A model generated the notes under the pieces. That model did not search any database and was not told where the DNA came from. It was given only the letters and a program-made list of their open reading frames with translations. Shown here one piece after another: positions 17,302 through 20,905 of a DNA stretch of 20,905 nucleotides. The position numbers and the translations under genes were made by a program. Source of the stretch: Bremia lactucae (lineage: Eukaryota; Oomycota; Peronosporomycetes; Peronosporales; Peronosporaceae); NCBI RefSeq assembly GCF_004359215.1, contig NC_090614.1, positions 981,141-1,002,045 of the forward strand, in the 5' to 3' direction. The first letter of the stretch is position 1. Each line of letters starts with the position of its first letter.

Positions 17302-18124
17302 GAGGAAGAATAATTGCAAATGGACGCCTTTTGATACTACTGATATTGAATTGCCAATAAATGTTTTTATGATCTTAATGTGTTGAAACCTTTTGTAAGG
17401 CAAACACGGTGCAATGATTCAAACAGAAGCGACGGAATCACTATGTGCTAACACCATCACTCTTAATGTATTTAATCGTAATCGCAAGACTGATTAGTAG
17501 TTGCGGCCGCGGCGACGTGGCGCGCCTTTATGGACGGGAACGGGCTGCACGTAAACGAAGCGCTCGCGCGGAGGTGATCGATAGTTTCGACGACTGTTGC
17601 CACCACCGCAACAGCAGCAGGCGGTGAGCGCACCACACAGACACCAGCAAAGGTCATCACCACACGGGACGGGTATGCACATTGCTCGATAAGGCCGGTA
17701 AATGGGTTGGTGTTATGAGCGATGGGGACTTCGCTGTCACAACTTGATTTTTTATTGGATTTTTCATCTATTATTATCACAATTTTTTTATTTAATTACT
17801 AGTAAACTGTTCAATGCCCATTTTAATACTGATTGGCAGATGAGCTATGTTCAAGCCAAAATTATACCTAGCAGTAAAAAATCTGACACATTATTACGCA
17901 CTTTTGAAGATTGAGTATTACTATCTTCGACTACCTATCATACAAGACGTGCAAGGGAAGATTCTTAGTGCTAAGCGTATACTTAGCAACAACAAAAAAT
18001 CAAGATGTGGATAAAAGCAAATTTGTATTTAATTTAATTAAATTCCTACGTACAACGTGTTGATACTTTCTAAGTCCTGAATTTAATATAATTATATGAA
18101 ACTATGTATAGCGAGTGACTCATG
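17302..18124. other. Spacer with a GC-rich patch
   Basis: Mostly AT-rich. A GC-rich island at about 17505-17715 has one plus frame with a single stop (AAATWRAFMDGNGLHVNEAL, then after the stop TVATTATAAGGERTTQTPAK) and a competing open minus frame. It may be a remnant of an exon, but I recognise nothing in it. The rest shows no gene. Confidence 0.4.
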
Positions 18125-18565
18125 TGTAACGGGGTGTATCGCTACATGAAATTAACACTTAAAGGTTGTTAATTAATATACTATCTATAGGGTAGATAAC
18201 ATTTGGAGAAAATTACTTTACAGAGTAATAATTGGAAAGCTTATCCATTGGTAAATATAGGCCACTCTATCTACTTGCTCCGCGGTCCAGTCAGCACTGG
18301 ACGCGCGCAAAGAGAGAGACAGATATGACTTTCATGTATGTTTTGTATTAGTATATAAATAAGTTAGTATAAAATAGATAGAAACAGAAGAACTCAAGTA
18401 TATTAAATACAGTTTACTTTTGACCCTCTTTAAAGCAAGTGTTTTAATGAGAGTCTTCCTCTGCATGTACTAGTGTACGTGAAATGAGGTGAGGCACCAC
18501 TCGAACTGAAGCAGTGTGAAGTGGACTTGTACTGAAGCAGTACAAGTCGGCAGTGCCCCGTTACG
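18125..18565 (+). repeat. 5' LTR of element 3, TGTAACGGGG family (441 bp)
   Basis: It starts tgtaacgggg (18125-18134) and ends ccccgttacg (18556-18565), inverted termini with one changed final base. It is followed by a leader and gag in the same direction, so it is a 5' LTR. A TATA-like tatataaat lies at 18352-18360. A near-duplicate segment gaagcagt...tgaagcagtacaag occurs close to the 3' end. Its reverse complement forms recur at 15711 and 16010. Confidence 0.9.
18352..18360 (+). promoter_or_regulatory. TATA-like box of the element 3 LTR
   Basis: The sequence tatataaat lies about 230 bp into the LTR, roughly mid-LTR, a plausible core promoter upstream of gag. Confidence 0.5.
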
Positions 18566-18567
18566 CA

Positions 18568-18576
18568 CGGTTAGCA
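18568..18576 (+). promoter_or_regulatory. Degenerate primer binding site of element 3
   Basis: The sequence cggttagca lies two bases after the LTR end, a decayed form of TGGTAGCA seen in the two minus-strand elements. Confidence 0.55.
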
Positions 18577-18622
18577 CTATTTTTCTTTAGTCCGTCCATA
18601 GACCACAGTTCCATCATCTGGC

Positions 18623-19640
18623 ATGGACATGTTAGATGATAATGGAAATACGCATCACGTTTCGCATGATAGCTACTCCTTTCTAAGTGACATAGAAAAG
18701 AGTGCGGTCGAGCGAATGAGTTCGACCATAGAGAATGATGCCATATTGGCCATGCTGTCCGGCTTGGACAGAGACCCCCGTACTTAGAGATATCTATGTT
18801 TAAGATTCGGGACGACGCGTGTGCATCCTCCCAGGTACAGGGGTCTGTACCCGTTGTAATTCAGCAGTTCTGCCTGTTGAGAGCCTTGCTGATTAAGCGA
18901 GGCTACCTTCTCCTTTGCCTCGTCAAGTTCATGTTGTATGAACTAGTCGGAGAAGACTCCCTCTTAGGATGGTTTGTCGAGTTGGACAATGCCATTAGGG
19001 CACGTCATATCGTCGACGAGCAAATGCAAGTCGCATTGCTCAATCAAATTTGGCAGGTCGTGTCAAAACTTGGGCACTAGGCCTTAAGTTGCGCGACCCA
19101 TATGTCTTGTCGCTAGAGGCTTTTAAAGCCGGCTCAAAAAAGACGTTTGAACCGCCTAGGGCCGGGTTCAAAGCTCGATCAGAGCTTCTGAAACTCAAGC
19201 AAGGCAAGCGTGGATGTTCACGCTTATGCCCAGAACGTACGACACTTAGCGAGTTGTGTCACAAACAATCCAGTTCATAAACACACATTAATTACGGTGT
19301 TCATGCAATGTCTTACGGATGGTCCCGTAAAGACTCACCTGTTCCGCTTGGAACTTGATACGCTTGAACAAGCAATACCCGTTTCGGAACAGGAGGACTT
19401 TAGCTTGAGACAGGCTCAAGCAAGTTCGTTATCGTATCGTCCTCCAAGACGACACGAGCTTGAAGGTCCAGATGAACCTTTCTTATGTCGAAAGTGAGAG
19501 ACCTCGCTTTTCGAACAATAAGTTATTGCAGAAATGCAATCGCTGTTAGAATTAGGTCACTACGCTCATGAGTGTAGTGCCCCACGCCTAGTACAGAGAG
19601 GTACCGAGCGCATTTATAGACTGAATGCCAAAAAGGGCAA
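18623..19640 (+). pseudogene. gag: Element 3 gag
   Basis: Start chosen at ATG 18623 (MDMLDDNGNTHHVSHDSYSF), 57 bp after the LTR and shared with the gapped element at 15959. The first frame stops at 18785-18787. Later pieces are LVGEDSLLGWFVELDNAIRA with HIVDEQMQVALLNQIW (to about 19070), then KTWALGLKLRDPYV and ARSELLKLKQGKR (19050-19210), then VHAYAQNVRHLASCV and LTDGPVKTHLFRLELDTLEQ (19210-19400), i.e. a capsid-like domain read over three frames. The zinc knuckle is C-N-R-C (Cys codons 19535-19537 and 19544-19546) and GHYAHEC (19555-19575), but only 11 bases separate the second Cys from the His codon instead of 12, so a one-base deletion breaks the knuckle. Clearly non-functional gag of a different type from that of element 2. 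Confidence 0.88.
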
Positions 19641-20132
19641 CGGCCGCGGGTCCGACGTTGTTGCAAATCGCAACAATGACGCGGATTGCCAAAAAACGGT
19701 TGGGGTCAGTAGGGGCGCAACGCCCTACTTATCCAGCAACCTCAAAAGAATTTGCAAATCTCTTGACAAAATTGCTCCAGACACACAATCATTCTGTGTT
19801 TCTGCATATGTCGATAAGGTATCCCTCATCACCTTGAAGTTAAAAGTCACAAAATGATTTATCACTTAGAGCCCTAGTGGACTGTGGGGCTTCGAATAAC
19901 TTTATTTGTCGCCAGTCACTAGAGGGTCGAGGCTCAAATATGTTGAGCGCGACATCCCTCCAACGAGGATAACGGCGCGTCTAGCGACAGGCGCATCGAT
20001 TACAGTGGTGAAACGCGTAATAAAATTTCACTACACATTAAAATATTTACAGTACATTGATGATCTCATCGTTCTGGATTTGGATGACAAATGTCAACCT
20101 AGGTTAACCTTGGCTCAGAAAATATGAGCCAA
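19641..20132 (+). pseudogene. Element 3 protease
   Basis: Retroviral-type aspartic protease. An upstream segment (FCVSAYVDKVSLITLKLKV, to 19855) is followed, after a stop and shift, by ALVDCGASNNFICRQSLEGR. The active site is D-C-G-A (19880-19891) instead of the common D-S/T-G-A. A shift near 19960 leads to RITARLATGASITVVKRVIK and QYIDDLIVLDLDDK (to about 20090), the later strands of the fold. The usual ILG.PWL motif is destroyed: the frame ends at 20125-20127, where sequence for it is expected. Pol continues at 20124. Confidence 0.82.
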
Positions 20133-20905
20133 GAAATCAGCTGGCAGCATCGATACGTAAAGATGCCTGCCACTTGTTGCTCAGATGGCCATTTGATGAA
20201 CATCTTGGAGCGTCCAGAAGCGTTTAAATGTACTCCAAGTGAGTGCGATGGCCTCGCTTCTGGTACGGTCGTTAGTACGACTGCACCAGATCACAGCGTG
20301 ATTTCTAATCGCACTGTGGAGCCAGCTGCCGGCGACTGTGTGAATGTACAGGCAGCGCCGAAGGTCCACCACTCGAATAAGTCGAGTGGATTATGCCATG
20401 AATGTACGCCTAGCGGGCGACATTCAAGGAATATACCGGTTATCCAAAAGGGACAACATGATGATCCCAGGACGAGTAAAGCGTCGACCGTTGAGTGCCC
20501 AACTGTGTAGCGCAATCGCAGTCGGAAGACGTTGACGGAATAAGTCCCCAAGTACTTAGGAAGGAATCTGCTCAAATTGTTAATGGTGTAGTGACTAGAA
20601 TCAGTATCCCGATTGATTAATTCCTCAACAGACTGTGGATAAATCCCAGGAAGAAACCGAGCATTGAATGTCTTGGTTAATGTCGGATCAAGAGTAGGCG
20701 CTTATAATCTTGATCTGTATGCGCCTCAGAAGTTAACTTCGGAGATAACTCAATTACCAACCCTAGAACCTAAGCGGTTCTTGAGAGATCTGCATTGTGG
20801 GAAAATCAAGCAGATCTGCGTACTCGTCACAGAGGACGATTACGTAACCGACATTCGGTCAGCGGTAATTTTTGCAGAGAACGAACGGGTTCTCAGCAGC
20901 TCATC
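20124..20905 (+). pseudogene. pol: Element 3 pol, region before RT (runs off window)
   Basis: An open stretch to 20508-20510 reads SWQHRYVKMPATCCSDGHLM, LERPEAFKCTPSECDG and a Ser/Thr/His-rich, low-complexity linker (HHSNKSSGLCHECTPSGRHS). It is the segment that joins protease to RT in these polyproteins. After stops between 20511 and 20740, coding resumes with LPTLEPKRFLRDLHCGKIKQ, then VLVTEDDYVTDIRSAVIFAE and RVLSSSS at the window edge, which in related elements leads into RT. The RT itself lies beyond the window. Confidence 0.78.

Noticed and set aside
1..20905. CRISPR arrays, rRNA, tRNA genes, bacterial operons, secreted effector genes
   Set aside because: No spaced repeat array, no recognisable RNA gene and no signal-peptide ORF with an RXLR- or LFLAK-type motif was seen by eye. 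A proper RNA and effector scan was not possible.

Overview
The window looks like a gene-poor, transposon-dense stretch of an oomycete (Peronosporales-type, e.g. Phytophthora or downy mildew) nuclear genome. This is inferred from the Ty3/Gypsy pol and gag sequence style, from LTRs with TGTAACGGGG-type termini, and from compact AT-rich spacers. There are no prokaryotic operons, and I recognised no rRNA, tRNA or CRISPR. Nearly every coding region is broken by frameshifts, stops or deletions. No intact host gene was recognised.

Layout. (1) 1-1412 (-) is a decayed, unrecognised ORF, followed by a hairpin-bearing 30-bp direct repeat (1421-1488) and a possible LTR scrap (1538-1566). (2) 1551-5858 (+) is Gypsy element 1, truncated at its 5' end: reverse transcriptase from the conserved MPQ motif onward, RNase H, integrase, chromodomain, a region with an antisense ORF, a purine tract and a 765-bp LTR. 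(3) 6056-14995 is Gypsy element 2 on the minus strand: 5' LTR 14995-14470, tRNA-iMet-like PBS, gag, protease, RT with its catalytic core deleted, RNase H, integrase, chromodomain, purine tract and 3' LTR 6535-6056. Its gag-protease part is present twice as a 1.7-kb tandem duplication whose junction carries a single N. A plus-strand ORF beginning at 6668 lies antisense between its chromodomain and 3' LTR. (4) 14996-15710 is a very AT-rich patch with a 22-bp direct repeat, then partly duplicated integrase zinc-finger pieces. (5) 15711-16333 (-) holds pieces of a TGTAACGGGG-family element around a 100-N assembly gap. (6) 16590-17301 (+) is a pseudogene of a 4-coumarate:CoA ligase-like adenylate-forming enzyme, the only host-type gene seen. 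(7) 18125-20905 (+) is the 5' part of Gypsy element 3, of the same LTR family as (5): LTR, PBS, gag, protease and the start of pol, running off the window.

How the parts relate. The elements are ordinary copy-and-paste retrotransposons: gag for the particle, protease, RT/RNase H to copy RNA to DNA, integrase plus chromodomain to insert. All copies here appear non-autonomous. The most interesting recurring theme is a separate ORF on the opposite strand between the chromodomain and the 3' LTR. It is seen clearly in element 2, more weakly in element 1, and possibly again at 1-1412. Its pattern is an acidic/Ser-rich N-terminal part and, in two cases, a coiled coil further on.
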